Shown here: positions 1-8,943 of the stretch, piece after piece
Layout: each line of letters starts with the position of its first letter
How positions within the stretch are numbered: the stretch's first letter is position 1
Source of the DNA: a bacterium
GTDB lineage: Bacteria; Pseudomonadota; Alphaproteobacteria; Acetobacterales; Acetobacteraceae
DNA: 37,319 nucleotides
Assembly: GCA_026224825.1 (NCBI GenBank)
Contig: JAMFRO010000014.1
Coordinates: 1 to 37,319 of the forward strand
Direction of reading: 5' to 3'
The notes under the pieces: generated by a model
What the model saw: only the letters and a program-made list of their open reading frames with translations
Told to the model about the DNA's origin: nothing
The model's database searches: none
Translations under genes and position numbers: made by a program

Positions 1-31
1 AGACCATCCCCAGTCGGGCAAGTGCGTTCAT
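1..31 (-). CDS. possible start of a gene cut by the window edge
   Basis: On the minus strand an ATG at 31-29 opens a frame reading MNALARLGMV before the window ends. A G-rich Shine-Dalgarno-like stretch (rc of 37-44) lies about six bases upstream, which is the main support. It lies 155 bases downstream of the gcvP stop on the same strand, so it could be a separate gene or a distal member of the gcv operon. Ten codons are too few to recognise a family. Confidence 0.35.
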   Translation of the reverse strand, partial: MNALARLGMV

Positions 32-65
32 TTCGAACCCCCTCAACTAGTAGACAGCCTGTAGA

Positions 66-84
66 ACGCAGCACCCTGCTGCGT
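66..84. repeat. hairpin between gcvP and the next gene
   Basis: A perfect 8-bp inverted repeat (ACGCAGCA, loop CCC, TGCTGCGT) lies downstream of gcvP. There is no T tract on either side, so it is not a textbook intrinsic terminator. It may still be a termination or mRNA-stabilising hairpin. A second weaker C-run/G-run pairing follows at about 85-107. I see nothing else in 32-186. Confidence 0.4.
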
Positions 85-186
85 CCCCCTGGGCCAGTGG
101 GGGGGGCTTATGAGGCCATACCCCCCCTGACGCAAGTGATATTTTAGGGTTAACCATGAATTTTTTACACGTCCGGCAAGTGCTTA

Positions 187-3102
187 TCACTCAGCGGCGT
201 CTGCGTAGGCTTCCAGGGGCGCGCAGGAACAGATGAGGTTGCGGTCGCCGTAAACATTGTCCACCCGTTTCACAGGCGGCCAGTATTTTTGCAGCGCGAT
301 ATAGGGCAGCGGATAGGCGGCCTGCTCGCGGGTATACGGGTGGGTCCAGACCTCCGCCATCACCTCGGTTGCGGTGTGGGGGGCGTTTTTGAGCGGGTTG
401 TCATCGCGCGGCCAGGCGCCGTCCGCGATGCTGCCAATCTCCCCGGCGATGCTGAGCATGGCGCCACAAAACCGGTCCAGCTCGGATTTATCCTCGCTTT
501 CGGTGGGCTCGATCATGAGCGTGCCGGCGACGGGCCAGGACATTGTGGGGGCATGGAACCCGTAATCGGCGAGGCGCTTGGCGATGTCTTCCACCTGCAC
601 ACCGCTGGATGCTGCAAACCCCCGGCAGTCGACGATGCACTCATGCGCCACGCGCCCGGCCTCGCCACGGTAGAGGATGGGATAGGCGCCTTCCAGTTTC
701 GCCGCGATGTAGTTGGCGTTGAGAATCGCGATTTTGGTGGCATGGGTAATGCCCTCGGGGCCCATGAGGCGGATGTAGGCATAGGGGATGGGCAGGATGA
801 GCGCCGAGCCGAATGGCGCGGCACTCACCGGGCCGTAGCCCGTGGCGGGGCCGGCATCGGCGCGTAAGGGGTGGTCCGGCAGATGCGGGGCGAGGTGGGC
901 CGCCACGCCGATGGGGCCGACGCCAGGGCCGCCGCCGCCATGCGGGATACAGAAGGTTTTGTGCAGGTTGAGGTGGCACACATCCGCGCCGATGCTGGCG
1001 GGGCTGGTGAGGCCCACCTGGGCGTTCATATTGGCACCATCCATATACACCTGGCCACCAGCGGCGTGCACCGCCTGGCAGATGTCACGGATGGAGGTTT
1101 CGAACACGCCATGGGTGCTGGGGTAGGTGATCATCAACGCGGCAAGCTGCGCGCCGTGCGTGGCGATCTTGGCGTTAAGATCCGCGACATCGACATTGCC
1201 CTGTTTATCGCACGCGGTGACGACGACCTTATAGCCCGCCATGGCAGCGGAGGCGGGGTTGGTGCCATGCGCCGAGGCGGGGATGAGGCAGATGTTGCGC
1301 GCGCCATCGCCACGGGATTCATGCCAGGCGCGTATGGCGAGCAGGCCGGCGTATTCGCCTTGCGCGCCGGAATTGGGCTGGAGCGAGACCGCCGCGAAGC
1401 CCGTTACGGTTTTCAGGAGTTCCGTGAGTTCGTCTATGAGAATTTTGAAACCGATGGTCTGGTCCGCCGGCGCGAACGGGTGCAGGCTTGCGAATTCCGG
1501 CCAGGTGATGGCGGCCATTTCCACCGCCGCGTTCAGCTTCATGGTGCAGGAGCCGAGCGGGATCATCGAGCGGTTGAGGGCGATGTCCTTGTCTTCCAAC
1601 CGCTTGAGATAGCGCAGCATAGAATGCTCGGAGCGGTGGGTGTTGAACACCGCCTCCTGGCAGAATGCCGACACACGTTGTAACGATTTCGGAATGGATT
1701 CAGCAGCATTAGCCAGCTCGCCGCCGAGGATTTCCGCAAGGGCCTCCAGTTCCGCGCGCGTTACGGTTTCGTCGAGCGCGATGCCGATGCCGGTGGCATC
1801 GATGCGCCGAAAATTGAAACCGGCGGCCAGCGCCGTATGCAGCAACGCGTCGGCACGGTCGCCGGCTTCGATGGCGATGGTATCGAAAAATGCACTGTGC
1901 CGGAGTTTATAGGTTTTGCTTGCGATACCGGCCAGCAACCGGGCTTGCAGGTTAACGCGCCGCGCGATGTTTTTGAGGCCCTCCGGCCCGTGCCAGACAG
2001 CGTAAAAACCAGCCATCACGGCCAGCAGCACTTGCGCTGTGCAGATGTTGGAAGTGGCTTTCTCACGCCGAATATGCTGCTCGCGGGTCTGCAGCGCCAG
2101 GCGCATGGCGGGACGGCCGAAGGCATCCACGGACACACCGGCGAGGCGGCCGGGCATGGAGCGCTTGAAAGCATCGCGCGTGGCAAAATACCCGGCATGC
2201 GGGCCACCAAAACCCATGGGCACACCAAAGCGCTGCGAGGAGCCGGCGACGATTTCTGCTCCCATCTCGCCGGGCGGGGTGAGGATGGTCAGCGCCAGGA
2301 GATCGGCACAGACCACACTCATGGCGCCCGCTTCCCTGGCGGCTGTGATCTCGGCTGTGAGGTCGCGAACTTCGCCGGTGCTGCCGGGGTAGTTCAGGAC
2401 GAGGGCGAATGGTTTGGCGGCGGTTATGGCGGCGGTGTCGCCCGGTTTCACATCCACCACTTCCCAGCCCAGCGGCCAGGCGCGGGTGGCAATAACGCCG
2501 CGCGTCTGCGGATGCACATCCGCCGCCACGGCAATGGTTTTGCTCCCGCCCTTGTGCAAAGCATGCGCCATGGCCACACCTTCGGCGGCGGCAGTGGCCT
2601 CATCGAGCAGCGAGGCATTGGCGATTTCCAGCCCGGTGAGGCTGGCGATCACGGTCTGGAAATTCAGCACGGCTTCGAGCCGCCCTTGGGAAATCTCCGC
2701 CTGATACGGCGTATAGGCGGTGTACCAACCCGGGTTTTCCAGCACGTTGCGCTGGATCACCGGCGGCGTGAGCGTGCCGTGATAGCCCAGCCCGATGAGG
2801 GATTTCTTCACCTCGTTCTGCGCGGCCAGGCCACGCAATTCCTCCAGCACGGCGGCTTCGGACAAAGCCGGCGGCAGTGCCAGCCCCTCGTTGCTGCGGA
2901 TGGATTCAGGCACGGTCTGGCCGATGAGATCATCCAGGCTGGCAGCGTTCACCGCTTTCAGCATGGCGGTGATTTCCTTACCGCGCGGGCCGATGTGGCG
3001 GGCGGCGAATGCATCCGCTTTTTCCAGCACGGCCAGCTCTTCGAGAGTGCTCATGCCCCCACTCATGCCCCCACTCATGCCCCCGCTCATGCCCCCACTC
3101 AT
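187..3102 (-). CDS. gcvP: glycine dehydrogenase (decarboxylating), P-protein
   Basis: P-protein of the glycine cleavage system. It is PLP-dependent, decarboxylates glycine and passes the aminomethyl group to the lipoyl arm of GcvH. It is a single-chain form of 971 aa from the first start, or 955 aa from the last of five clustered ATGs, close to the roughly 957 aa of E. coli GcvP. The PLP lysine is K715 of the long form, in [16 protein letters not shown], followed by the glycine-rich stretch typical of the family. The first ATG (3102) overlaps the gcvH stop as ATGA, so translational coupling favours it. The N-terminus then encodes MSGG four times, from a 12-bp tandem repeat, before MSTLEEL. 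Third gene of gcvT-gcvH-gcvP and presumably under the same riboswitch. Identity is secure; the exact start is not. Confidence 0.97.
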   Translation of the reverse strand: MSGGMSGGMSGGMSGGMSTLEELAVLEKADAFAARHIGPRGKEITAMLKAVNAASLDDLIGQTVPESIRSNEGLALPPALSEAAVLEELRGLAAQNEVKKSLIGLGYHGTLTPPVIQRNVLENPGWYTAYTPYQAEISQGRLEAVLNFQTVIASLTGLEIANASLLDEATAAAEGVAMAHALHKGGSKTIAVAADVHPQTRGVIATRAWPLGWEVVDVKPGDTAAITAAKPFALVLNYPGSTGEVRDLTAEITAAREAGAMSVVCADLLALTILTPPGEMGAEIVAGSSQRFGVPMGFGGPHAGYFATRDAFKRSMPGRLAGVSVDAFGRPAMRLALQTREQHIRREKATSNICTAQVLLAVMAGFYAVWHGPEGLKNIARRVNLQARLLAGIASKTYKLRHSAFFDTIAIEAGDRADALLHTALAAGFNFRRIDATGIGIALDETVTRAELEALAEILGGELANAAESIPKSLQRVSAFCQEAVFNTHRSEHSMLRYLKRLEDKDIALNRSMIPLGSCTMKLNAAVEMAAITWPEFASLHPFAPADQTIGFKILIDELTELLKTVTGFAAVSLQPNSGAQGEYAGLLAIRAWHESRGDGARNICLIPASAHGTNPASAAMAGYKVVVTACDKQGNVDVADLNAKIATHGAQLAALMITYPSTHGVFETSIRDICQAVHAAGGQVYMDGANMNAQVGLTSPASIGADVCHLNLHKTFCIPHGGGGPGVGPIGVAAHLAPHLPDHPLRADAGPATGYGPVSAAPFGSALILPIPYAYIRLMGPEGITHATKIAILNANYIAAKLEGAYPILYRGEAGRVAHECIVDCRGFAASSGVQVEDIAKRLADYGFHAPTMSWPVAGTLMIEPTESEDKSELDRFCGAMLSIAGEIGSIADGAWPRDDNPLKNAPHTATEVMAEVWTHPYTREQAAYPLPYIALQKYWPPVKRVDNVYGDRNLICSCAPLEAYADAAE
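3055..3102 (-). repeat. 12-bp tandem repeat at the gcvP start
   Basis: Four copies of a 12-bp unit (coding strand ATGAGTGGGGGC with one synonymous A/G-type variant) give in-frame ATGs at 3102, 3090, 3078, 3066 and then 3054. Each unit carries a G-run about seven bases ahead of the next ATG, so each copy could act as a ribosome binding site for the following start. Copy-number change keeps the frame. Confidence 0.85.
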
Positions 3103-3479
3103 GCCAAAGTGCTCAGGAACTCATCGTAACCGGCGCGGTCGAGCAGGCTGCTCACCGCGGCGGCATCGGCCAGGCGGAGTTTGAAGAACCAGCCGCCGCT
3201 CTCAGCGGCAGAGTTCACCAGCGCGGGCTCGTCGATGATCGCCTGGTTGGTCTCGGCCACCGTGCCGGTGAGCGGGGCGTAAACATCGGATGCCGCTTTC
3301 ACACTCTCCACCACGGCGCAGGGCTCGCCGGCAGCCACATTGCGGCCGGGCTCGGGCAGCTCGACGAAGACGATATCGCCGAGCGCATTCTGCGCATGAT
3401 CGGTGATGCCGATGGTGGCCAGCCCGTCATCGCCGAGCACAACCCATTCGTGATCTTTGGAGTAAAATACCTGGGACAT
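3099..3479 (-). CDS. gcvH: glycine cleavage system H protein (lipoyl carrier)
   Basis: Small lipoyl carrier of the glycine cleavage system. It shuttles the aminomethyl intermediate between GcvP and GcvT and the dihydrolipoyl arm to the L-protein. The 126 aa length is normal. The lipoylated lysine is K61 in the motif [12 protein letters not shown], and the N-terminus YSKDHEWV is the family's usual opening. It starts 12 bases after the gcvT stop with a short AAGG ribosome site between, and its stop overlaps the gcvP ATG. Its last residues STLA are encoded by bases nearly repeated at the internal gcvP start MSTL, a possible trace of the slippage that made the 12-bp repeat. Confidence 0.97.
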   Translation of the reverse strand: MSQVFYSKDHEWVVLGDDGLATIGITDHAQNALGDIVFVELPEPGRNVAAGEPCAVVESVKAASDVYAPLTGTVAETNQAIIDEPALVNSAAESGGWFFKLRLADAAAVSSLLDRAGYDEFLSTLA

Positions 3480-3491
3480 TGGGAGAGCCTT

Positions 3492-4571
3492 TCAGCGGAC
3501 GTAGTTGTGGGGGATGAAGGGGAGAGCGGTGACCACGCCGGGGAGCGGTTTGTCGCGCACGATGAGATCGAGCAAAGCGCCAGGCTCAGCAAGATCGGCC
3601 CGGACATAACCCAGCGCGATGGGGGCGTTGAGGCTGGGTGCAAAACAACCGGAGGTGACTTCGCCCACCAACTCACCACCCACGCGGATTTCAGCATGGG
3701 CGCGGGCCGGGGCGCGGCCATCCAGCCGGATGCCGACGAGTTTTTGCGGCGTGCCTTCAGCCAGCGCCGCGTTTACAGCGGCAGAGCCGATAAAATGCCC
3801 GGCGGCGAGGCGCTTTTTGGAGAGCGCGAAATTAAGCCCCGCCGCGACAGGGCTGGTCTGCTCGCCGATATCATTGCCGTAGAGGCACAGCCCGGCTTCC
3901 AGGCGCAGCGAATCACGCGCACCAAGCCCGGCAGGCACGGCGCCGCGCGCGAGCAGCAGTTCGGCCAAAGCCTCGCCGGATGTGCCGGGGCAGCCGATCT
4001 CAAAACCATCCTCACCGGTATAGCCGGAGCGGGTGACAACGCAGGGGATGCCGGCGATTTGCAGCTCCGCCGCATCCATGAATTTGAGCCCAGCCCCCTC
4101 GGGCAAAACATCCACCGCCTTCGGCCCCTGCACGGCGAGCAGAGCGCGGTCGAAATGCGTAACCACGTTCAAACCATGCCCACGGATATGCGCGACGTCG
4201 ATTTCCTTACGCCCGGCGTTAAGCACCAATTGCAGATGCGGCCCGAGATTGGCCACCATCAGATCATCGATGATGCCACCTGCCTCATTAAGCAGCAAAG
4301 TATAACGCTGCCTTCCGGGTTTGAGGCCGAGAATATCGCCCGGCACCAGGCGCTCAAAACGCGCGGCATCGGCGATTTCCACCTGGCCCATATGCGAGAC
4401 ATCGAACAGCGCGGCGCTCGCGCGGCAGGCATTATGCTCGGCCATGATGCCGGCATATTGCAGCGGCATCTCATAACCGGCGAACTCGACCATGCGCGCG
4501 CCCAGGCGCCTATGCAGCGCATCCAACGGTGTTTTTTGCAAAACTACCCCCAACAGATCAGCCGCCGACAT
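3492..4571 (-). CDS. gcvT: glycine cleavage system aminomethyltransferase, T-protein
   Basis: Tetrahydrofolate-dependent aminomethyltransferase. It releases ammonia from the aminomethyl-lipoyl arm of GcvH and makes 5,10-methylene-THF. The 359 aa length is typical. Family motifs include ALFDVSHMGQ near residues 54-63 and the C-terminal barrel ending PLPFIPHNYVR. First gene of the gcvTHP operon. The start ATG at 4571 follows a GTAGG ribosome site held in a small hairpin immediately downstream of a tandem glycine riboswitch, so glycine-controlled expression is expected. No dihydrolipoamide dehydrogenase (L-protein) is present nearby. Confidence 0.97.
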   Translation of the reverse strand: MSAADLLGVVLQKTPLDALHRRLGARMVEFAGYEMPLQYAGIMAEHNACRASAALFDVSHMGQVEIADAARFERLVPGDILGLKPGRQRYTLLLNEAGGIIDDLMVANLGPHLQLVLNAGRKEIDVAHIRGHGLNVVTHFDRALLAVQGPKAVDVLPEGAGLKFMDAAELQIAGIPCVVTRSGYTGEDGFEIGCPGTSGEALAELLLARGAVPAGLGARDSLRLEAGLCLYGNDIGEQTSPVAAGLNFALSKKRLAAGHFIGSAAVNAALAEGTPQKLVGIRLDGRAPARAHAEIRVGGELVGEVTSGCFAPSLNAPIALGYVRADLAEPGALLDLIVRDKPLPGVVTALPFIPHNYVR

Positions 4572-4578
4572 TGCAAGC

Positions 4579-4593
4579 GTCAGCCTACCTGAC
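4579..4593 (-). promoter_or_regulatory. hairpin presenting the gcvT ribosome binding site
   Basis: On the minus strand, GTCAG and CTGAC form a 5-bp stem with GTAGG in the loop, ending seven bases before the gcvT ATG. The SD-like bases sit in the loop or stem edge directly after aptamer 2. This suggests the riboswitch acts on translation initiation. That mode is an inference from position; no T-tract terminator is visible between the aptamer and the ATG. Confidence 0.45.
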
Positions 4594-4781
4594 CCCCCTC
4601 TGTTTGTGGACCTGAGAGATTCGGATGGTTGTACATCCTTGACCCCGTCGGTGCGGTGGCAGGGCCACCGGCTTTCCAGAGTGCCCCTTTTACAAAACGC
4701 AGCCCTTTGTGCCTGAGCGTTTCCGGGGGCCGGTTGCGCCTTCGGCGGCGGGGCTCGAAACCCCGCTCTCTCCTGCGTCCG
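4594..4781 (-). ncRNA. tandem glycine riboswitch
   Basis: Read on the minus strand, two glycine aptamers lie in series ahead of gcvT. Aptamer 1 (about 4780-4697) is closed by ACGCAG/CTGCGT and has GGAGAG, GCCGAAGGCGCAA and GAAACGCTCAGGCACAAAGG. Aptamer 2 (about 4681-4598) is closed by CTCTG/CAGAG and has CTGGAAAGC, ACCGACGGGGTCAA and AATCTCTCAGGTCCACAAA. These are the conserved cores of the glycine riboswitch family (gcvT element). A linker of about 15 bases, rich in A and G, joins them. The position in front of gcvTHP fits the usual role of raising expression when glycine is abundant. A small perfect hairpin (AAGGAC/GTCCTT, 4785-4799) precedes the first aptamer. Confidence 0.93.
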
Positions 4782-4830
4782 AATAAGGACAGCGTCCTTT
4801 TGCCTCAGGGCACGGGATTTGCAAAGCTGT

Positions 4831-4862
4831 TTTTACAAAATTGATTTTTTACAAAATTGATT
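4831..4862. repeat. 16-bp direct tandem duplication in the gcvT/ABC divergent promoter
   Basis: Two abutting identical copies of TTTTACAAAATTGATT (4831-4846 and 4847-4862) form an AT-rich island in GC-rich surroundings. It lies between the riboswitch leader and the ABC ATPase gene and ends 34 bases before that gene's ATG. It may hold promoter elements for one or both directions or a duplicated operator. Confidence 0.8.
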
Positions 4863-4896
4863 CTGGCTACGCGACAGAAAAACTAAGGATGCCCCC

Positions 4897-5682
4897 ATGT
4901 TCGAGACCCTCAAACCCGCACCCGCGCTGGTGGTGGAAGATATCCACAAATCCTTCGGCCCGGTGGAGGTGCTCAAAGGTGTGTCCGTCACGGCGCATGA
5001 GCGCGATGTGATCGCCATTCTCGGCTCCTCCGGCTCGGGCAAGAGCACCTTCCTGCGCTGCATCAACCTGCTGGAAATGCCGGATAAAGGCCGGGTTTCG
5101 ATCAAAGGCGAGCTGATCGAGATGAGCGAGGGCAAAAAATCCCGCGCCGCCGCCGACCCCAAGCAGATCGAACGGCTGCGCTCGCGGCTGTGCATGGTGT
5201 TCCAGCAGTTCAACCTCTGGGCCCATATGACCGTGCTGCAGAACGTGATCGAGGCGCCGATTCATGTGCTGAAACTGGACCGCAAGAGTGCCATCGCGCG
5301 GGCGGAGGCGATGCTGGAGAAGGTGGGACTCTCAGCCAAGCTGCAAGCCTATCCAGCACAGCTCTCCGGCGGGCAGCAACAGCGCGTGGCCATTGCCCGC
5401 GCGCTGGCGATGGAGCCGGACGTGCTGCTGTTCGACGAGCCGACCTCTGCATTGGACCCGGAATTGGTGGGCGAGGTGCTGAAAGTGATGCGCGACCTGG
5501 CCGCCGAGGGCCGCACCATGCTGGTGGTAACCCATGAGATGGGTTTTGCCCGCGAGGTGGCAAGCCGGGTGATGTTTCTGCACAAAGGCTGCACTGAGGA
5601 AGAGGGCGTACCGGGCGAGATGTTCACCAACCCGCAATCGGCGCGGTTCAAGCAGTTTTTATCGAGCACGCTGCGGCATTAA
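4897..5682 (+). CDS. polar amino-acid ABC transporter ATP-binding protein
   Basis: Cytoplasmic ATPase of a HisP/GlnQ/OccP-type amino-acid importer. Visible motifs are Walker [10 protein letters not shown] (43-51), Q-loop in VFQQFN, signature LSGGQ (156-160), Walker B VLLFDEP (176-182) and the switch His in VTHEMGF (213). The 261 aa length fits. The usual C-terminal FLHKGxVEEEG reads [11 protein letters not shown] here. No permease or periplasmic binding protein gene is adjacent, so it must partner with components encoded elsewhere. It is divergent from the glycine-riboswitch-controlled gcv operon, which hints at an amino-acid link, but the substrate is not shown. The start ATG has an AAGGA ribosome site upstream. 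It converges on the next gene, with stop codons overlapping. Confidence 0.88.
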   Translation: MFETLKPAPALVVEDIHKSFGPVEVLKGVSVTAHERDVIAILGSSGSGKSTFLRCINLLEMPDKGRVSIKGELIEMSEGKKSRAAADPKQIERLRSRLCMVFQQFNLWAHMTVLQNVIEAPIHVLKLDRKSAIARAEAMLEKVGLSAKLQAYPAQLSGGQQQRVAIARALAMEPDVLLFDEPTSALDPELVGEVLKVMRDLAAEGRTMLVVTHEMGFAREVASRVMFLHKGCTEEEGVPGEMFTNPQSARFKQFLSSTLRH

Positions 5683-6341
5683 ATATCCTTGTACAGGCAG
5701 CCGCTTCTGAACCGGAGCTGCGCGGCGATGTCGTTGTAATGCGCGTTGCTCTTCGCGATGAAGATTTTCCGCCCCTGGGCGGTTTCAACCCGCAGCAGCC
5801 GGGCCGGGAACCCGGGCAGGCGGTCCAGTTGCCGCATGTCGCGATAGGCAAGCCGTTTGCGCCGGAGGAAGCCGTAGCGCAGATCGTTCTCCTCCAGGAT
5901 GACGCCGTAACAGGCGGAAATGGCGACGGTGCCGGCCAGAACGGCCAGGCCGGCAATGCCGAACAGAACGGCGCCGGGGGAGCCTGTCAGAATGACCAAG
6001 AGAAACGGTATCGCCAGGAGCACGGCCATCAGTTTTGACGCACCGGCGCCTTTATAGGCGATCCGTCCGGTATTGAGGACAGGAACCCAGGCGCTTTCCG
6101 CCAGCGACAAATCCCCGGCCGGGTGCAGCGATGAGACCAAAGGCCAGTGATATTCCGCCGCCGCGCCGGGTTTGGCACCCTGGATGATGTAGCTGTCCTT
6201 GGCCCGTAGGGCGTCATCAACTTCGGCGATTTTGTACCCGTATTCGGACGGGCGCCGCCGCGCTTCGACCCGACAGACGATCATGCCAAGCCGGCTCCGG
6301 TTGCCGGCGCCCCAACGGATATAATCACCGGTTTCGAACAT
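5679..6341 (-). CDS. membrane protein of unknown function with SH3-like N-terminus
   Basis: I do not recognise a named family. The 220 aa protein opens with a compact beta-rich stretch, [18 protein letters not shown], resembling SH3/Tudor-like barrels. Two adjacent hydrophobic segments follow (about 103-119 and 123-146). The soluble tail ([20 protein letters not shown]) resembles the beta-strand pattern of bacterial PH-like domains that follow a membrane hairpin. No signal peptide is seen. The stop codon overlaps that of the convergent ABC ATPase gene. Codon use is like its neighbours. Function is open. Confidence 0.75.
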   Translation of the reverse strand: MFETGDYIRWGAGNRSRLGMIVCRVEARRRPSEYGYKIAEVDDALRAKDSYIIQGAKPGAAAEYHWPLVSSLHPAGDLSLAESAWVPVLNTGRIAYKGAGASKLMAVLLAIPFLLVILTGSPGAVLFGIAGLAVLAGTVAISACYGVILEENDLRYGFLRRKRLAYRDMRQLDRLPGFPARLLRVETAQGRKIFIAKSNAHYNDIAAQLRFRSGCLYKDI

Positions 6342-6385
6342 GCTGGAACGCTAATGTGCTGAAAAACAAAAGTCTAGAACGCGCC

Positions 6386-6919
6386 TCAGCCCAAAGCGTA
6401 TTCGGCTTCCGGTGTGTAGGTGGGGCGGTCCTTACCCAGGAAGGAACTGAACAAGGTCACGTTATCGGCGCGGATCGGCACCGAGCGGTAGAGGTTGTTG
6501 GCCTGCACAAAGCGGGCGAGGTCGGGCGTTACCGGCTGCTCCATACGGGCCAAAGCCACATGCGGCGTAAAACGCCGGCGGTCCGGCTGCAGGCCTACGC
6601 GCAGCAGGGCGGTTTCCACCTTGGTCTGCAGCCGGGCGAGGTTCTCATTGCGCTCGATACCGGCGTAAAGCGTGTTCACCCTGCCGTTCTTCTCAAACCA
6701 GCCGAGGCCGGAGAGTGAGAAGGCGAAACTACGCCCGCGCAAAGCGGCGAGAGCGTCATCGATTTTCTCCGCCTGAAGGCGATTGGCCTCGCCGATGAAG
6801 CGCAAGGTGAGGTGGAAATTATCGGTGGGCACCCAGCGGGCGCCGGCCAGATTGCACGAGAGGTCACTGAGGTCCTCTTTGACCTCCCAAGGGAGATCGA
6901 GTGCGACAAAAAGGCGCAT
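6386..6919 (-). CDS. thpR: RNA 2',3'-cyclic phosphodiesterase (2H family)
   Basis: 2H-phosphoesterase of the ThpR/LigT family, which opens 2',3'-cyclic phosphate ends of RNA and can join 2'-5' ends in vitro. The 177 aa length is typical, and the opening MRLFVALDLP is characteristic. The first catalytic motif is H36-L-T-L in NFHLTLRFIG. The second is H120-V-A-L in FTPHVALAR, where Ala replaces the usual Thr/Ser of HxTx. Both histidines are kept, so activity is possible but may be altered. It stands as a single gene between two minus-strand neighbours. Confidence 0.9.
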   Translation of the reverse strand: MRLFVALDLPWEVKEDLSDLSCNLAGARWVPTDNFHLTLRFIGEANRLQAEKIDDALAALRGRSFAFSLSGLGWFEKNGRVNTLYAGIERNENLARLQTKVETALLRVGLQPDRRRFTPHVALARMEQPVTPDLARFVQANNLYRSVPIRADNVTLFSSFLGKDRPTYTPEAEYALG

Positions 6920-7015
6920 AAGCGGGGCCCTTTACTGCTAGAGGTCAGCGAATCGGCTACACAAATTTTGCAGTATGAAGCTTTAGCAGGTCAATGTTAA
7001 AGTTTTTAACTTGAG

Positions 7016-8773
7016 TTACAGCGCCGCACAGGCGGCGTGCAGCCAGGCTTTTGCTGCGGTGCCGAGATGGGGGCTAAGGGCTTCCTCCACCCTGGCGTGA
7101 TAGGCGTTAAGCCAAGCCAGAGCATCCGCCGACAGCAAACCGGGCTCGATCAAAGCGCGGTCAAAAGGAACCAAAGTGAGGGTCTCGAAGCGCAGGAACG
7201 GCTTCTTGGCGGCGGGGAAGTCCGCGGGCTGAACCAGCACCAGGTTTTCCAGCCGCACGCCGTAAGCCCCTGGCAAATAATAGCCGGGCTCGTCGGACAG
7301 GATCATGCCCGGCGCCAGCGGCACCGGTTTGGCGGCACGCGAGATACCGGCCGGGCCTTCATGCACCGAGAGATAGGAGCCGACGCCATGGCCGGTGCCG
7401 TGGTCGTAATCCAGCCCGGCGCGCCAAAGCTCTTGCCGCGCGAAAGCGTCGAGATGGCCGCCCGCGACACCCTCCGGGAACACCGCGCGGGCCAAAGCGA
7501 TATGCCCGGCAAGCACGCGGGTGACGTTTGCTTTTATCTCGGGCGGGGCGGCATCCGGCCCGGTCCAGAGCGTGCGGGTAATATCCGTGGTGCCATCCAG
7601 ATACTGGCCGCCGCTGTCGATAAGATAGACCTCATTGGGCTTTATCGGGCGGTTGGTCTCGGCTGTGACGCGGTAATGGATGATGGCGCCATCCTCCCCC
7701 GCGCCAGAGATGGCCGGAAAACTCTCGCCTTTGAAATTTTCGCCGCCAGTGCGGAAGGCCAGGAGCTTTTCGGCGGCGGAAAGTTCGCTCTGGCCAGGGG
7801 ATGCGGCGAGCCAGGAGAGAAAATTTACGACGGCCACGCCATCACGCAAATGCGCGGCCCGGGTGCCGGCTTGTTCCACCGGGTTTTTGCAGGCGCGCGG
7901 CAGGGCCACCGGGTCCGGCGCCTCGGCGATTTTGGCGCCGGCGGTGCGCAAAGCGGTTTCGAACCACACAGGCATGGAGGATGGGTCGAAACGCACGGTT
8001 TTATCCACCAGCGCCGCCAAAGCTTCGGGCAAATCCGCACGTTCAGCCAGCGAGACTTGCGCGCCAAGATGCTCGCGCAATTGCGGCGTCACCTTTTCGC
8101 CCGCAATGAAAATACGTGCGGTGGCATCGGCGTAGAGCAAAGCGTACCCCAGAGCGAAGGGGCAGAATTCGAGGTCGGTGCCACGGATGTTGAACAGCCA
8201 GGCCAGCGAGGAAGGATCGGTGAGGATGGCGGCATCCTGCCCCGCCGCGCGCAGGCTGGCGGCCAGTTTTTCGCGCTTGGCGGCAGCGGGCTCACCCGCA
8301 AACGCCTGGGCATGCGGCACGGCCGGGGCCAAAGGCGGGGCCGGGCGGTCAGCCCAGATCTCATCCACCGGGTTGTGCGCCACCGGCATCATCTCCACGC
8401 CCGTAAACCGCTTCAGCGCATCAGGGCTGATCAGCCACGAGTCATAGCCAATGCATTTTCCAGCGGCATTCGCACGCAGCCAATCCTCCGGCCGGTCCTC
8501 GATAATATGCCGGCGCTCCCAGATCGTGCCATCCGTCTCCCGCTCCAGCGCCAGAGTATAACGGCCATCGGAGAACACCGCCGCCTTATCCGCCAGCACC
8601 ACCGCCAGCCCGGCACTGCCGGTAAACCCCGTGAGCCAGGCCAGGCGCTCAGCATTCTCGGGCACATACTCACCCAAATGCTCATCCGCGCGCGGCACGA
8701 TGAAACCATCCAGCCCCTCACGCTTCAGCACCTCCCGCAAAAGAGTTAGCCGCTCGTTATGTGCTGACGTCAT
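7016..8773 (-). CDS. pepP: aminopeptidase P family protein (M24B, Xaa-Pro aminopeptidase)
   Basis: Metallopeptidase removing N-terminal residues before proline. At 585 aa it is the long three-domain form (two creatinase-like N-terminal domains plus a C-terminal pita-bread domain) rather than the roughly 440 aa E. coli PepP. The N-terminus has IVPRADEHLGEYVPENAERLAWLTGF split over the usual conserved stretch. Metal ligands appear in LIDSGGQYLDGTTDITRT (two Asp), GTGHGVG (His), SDEPGYY (Glu) and YGVRLENL (Glu). Cytosolic, with no signal peptide. Probably monocistronic. The symbol is given by family; the long forms are often left unnamed. Confidence 0.92.
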   Translation of the reverse strand: MTSAHNERLTLLREVLKREGLDGFIVPRADEHLGEYVPENAERLAWLTGFTGSAGLAVVLADKAAVFSDGRYTLALERETDGTIWERRHIIEDRPEDWLRANAAGKCIGYDSWLISPDALKRFTGVEMMPVAHNPVDEIWADRPAPPLAPAVPHAQAFAGEPAAAKREKLAASLRAAGQDAAILTDPSSLAWLFNIRGTDLEFCPFALGYALLYADATARIFIAGEKVTPQLREHLGAQVSLAERADLPEALAALVDKTVRFDPSSMPVWFETALRTAGAKIAEAPDPVALPRACKNPVEQAGTRAAHLRDGVAVVNFLSWLAASPGQSELSAAEKLLAFRTGGENFKGESFPAISGAGEDGAIIHYRVTAETNRPIKPNEVYLIDSGGQYLDGTTDITRTLWTGPDAAPPEIKANVTRVLAGHIALARAVFPEGVAGGHLDAFARQELWRAGLDYDHGTGHGVGSYLSVHEGPAGISRAAKPVPLAPGMILSDEPGYYLPGAYGVRLENLVLVQPADFPAAKKPFLRFETLTLVPFDRALIEPGLLSADALAWLNAYHARVEEALSPHLGTAAKAWLHAACAAL

Positions 8774-8943
8774 AAACTATCCTTTCGCATGCGCCCGGCG
8801 CAGAGCTGCCGCGCCGCCATGCCCGCGCCGAAAACCTTGGTTTAGAGTATATGAACCTCCGCAGCGCCGGGCAAAAGCCCCGCTGCCACGGGCGCCGCTG
8901 GGTCACAACGAAACGGCCGCCCTTAAAAACAATCAGGTGTACT

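Noticed and set aside
1837..4592. Open frames antisense to gcvP, gcvH and gcvT
   Set aside because: The glycine cleavage genes explain the DNA; antisense products have no domain pattern.
7037..8749. 570-codon open frame antisense to the aminopeptidase P gene
   Set aside because: Composition is that of a shadow frame (Arg/His/Gly/Gln-rich) and the sense gene has complete active-site motifs.
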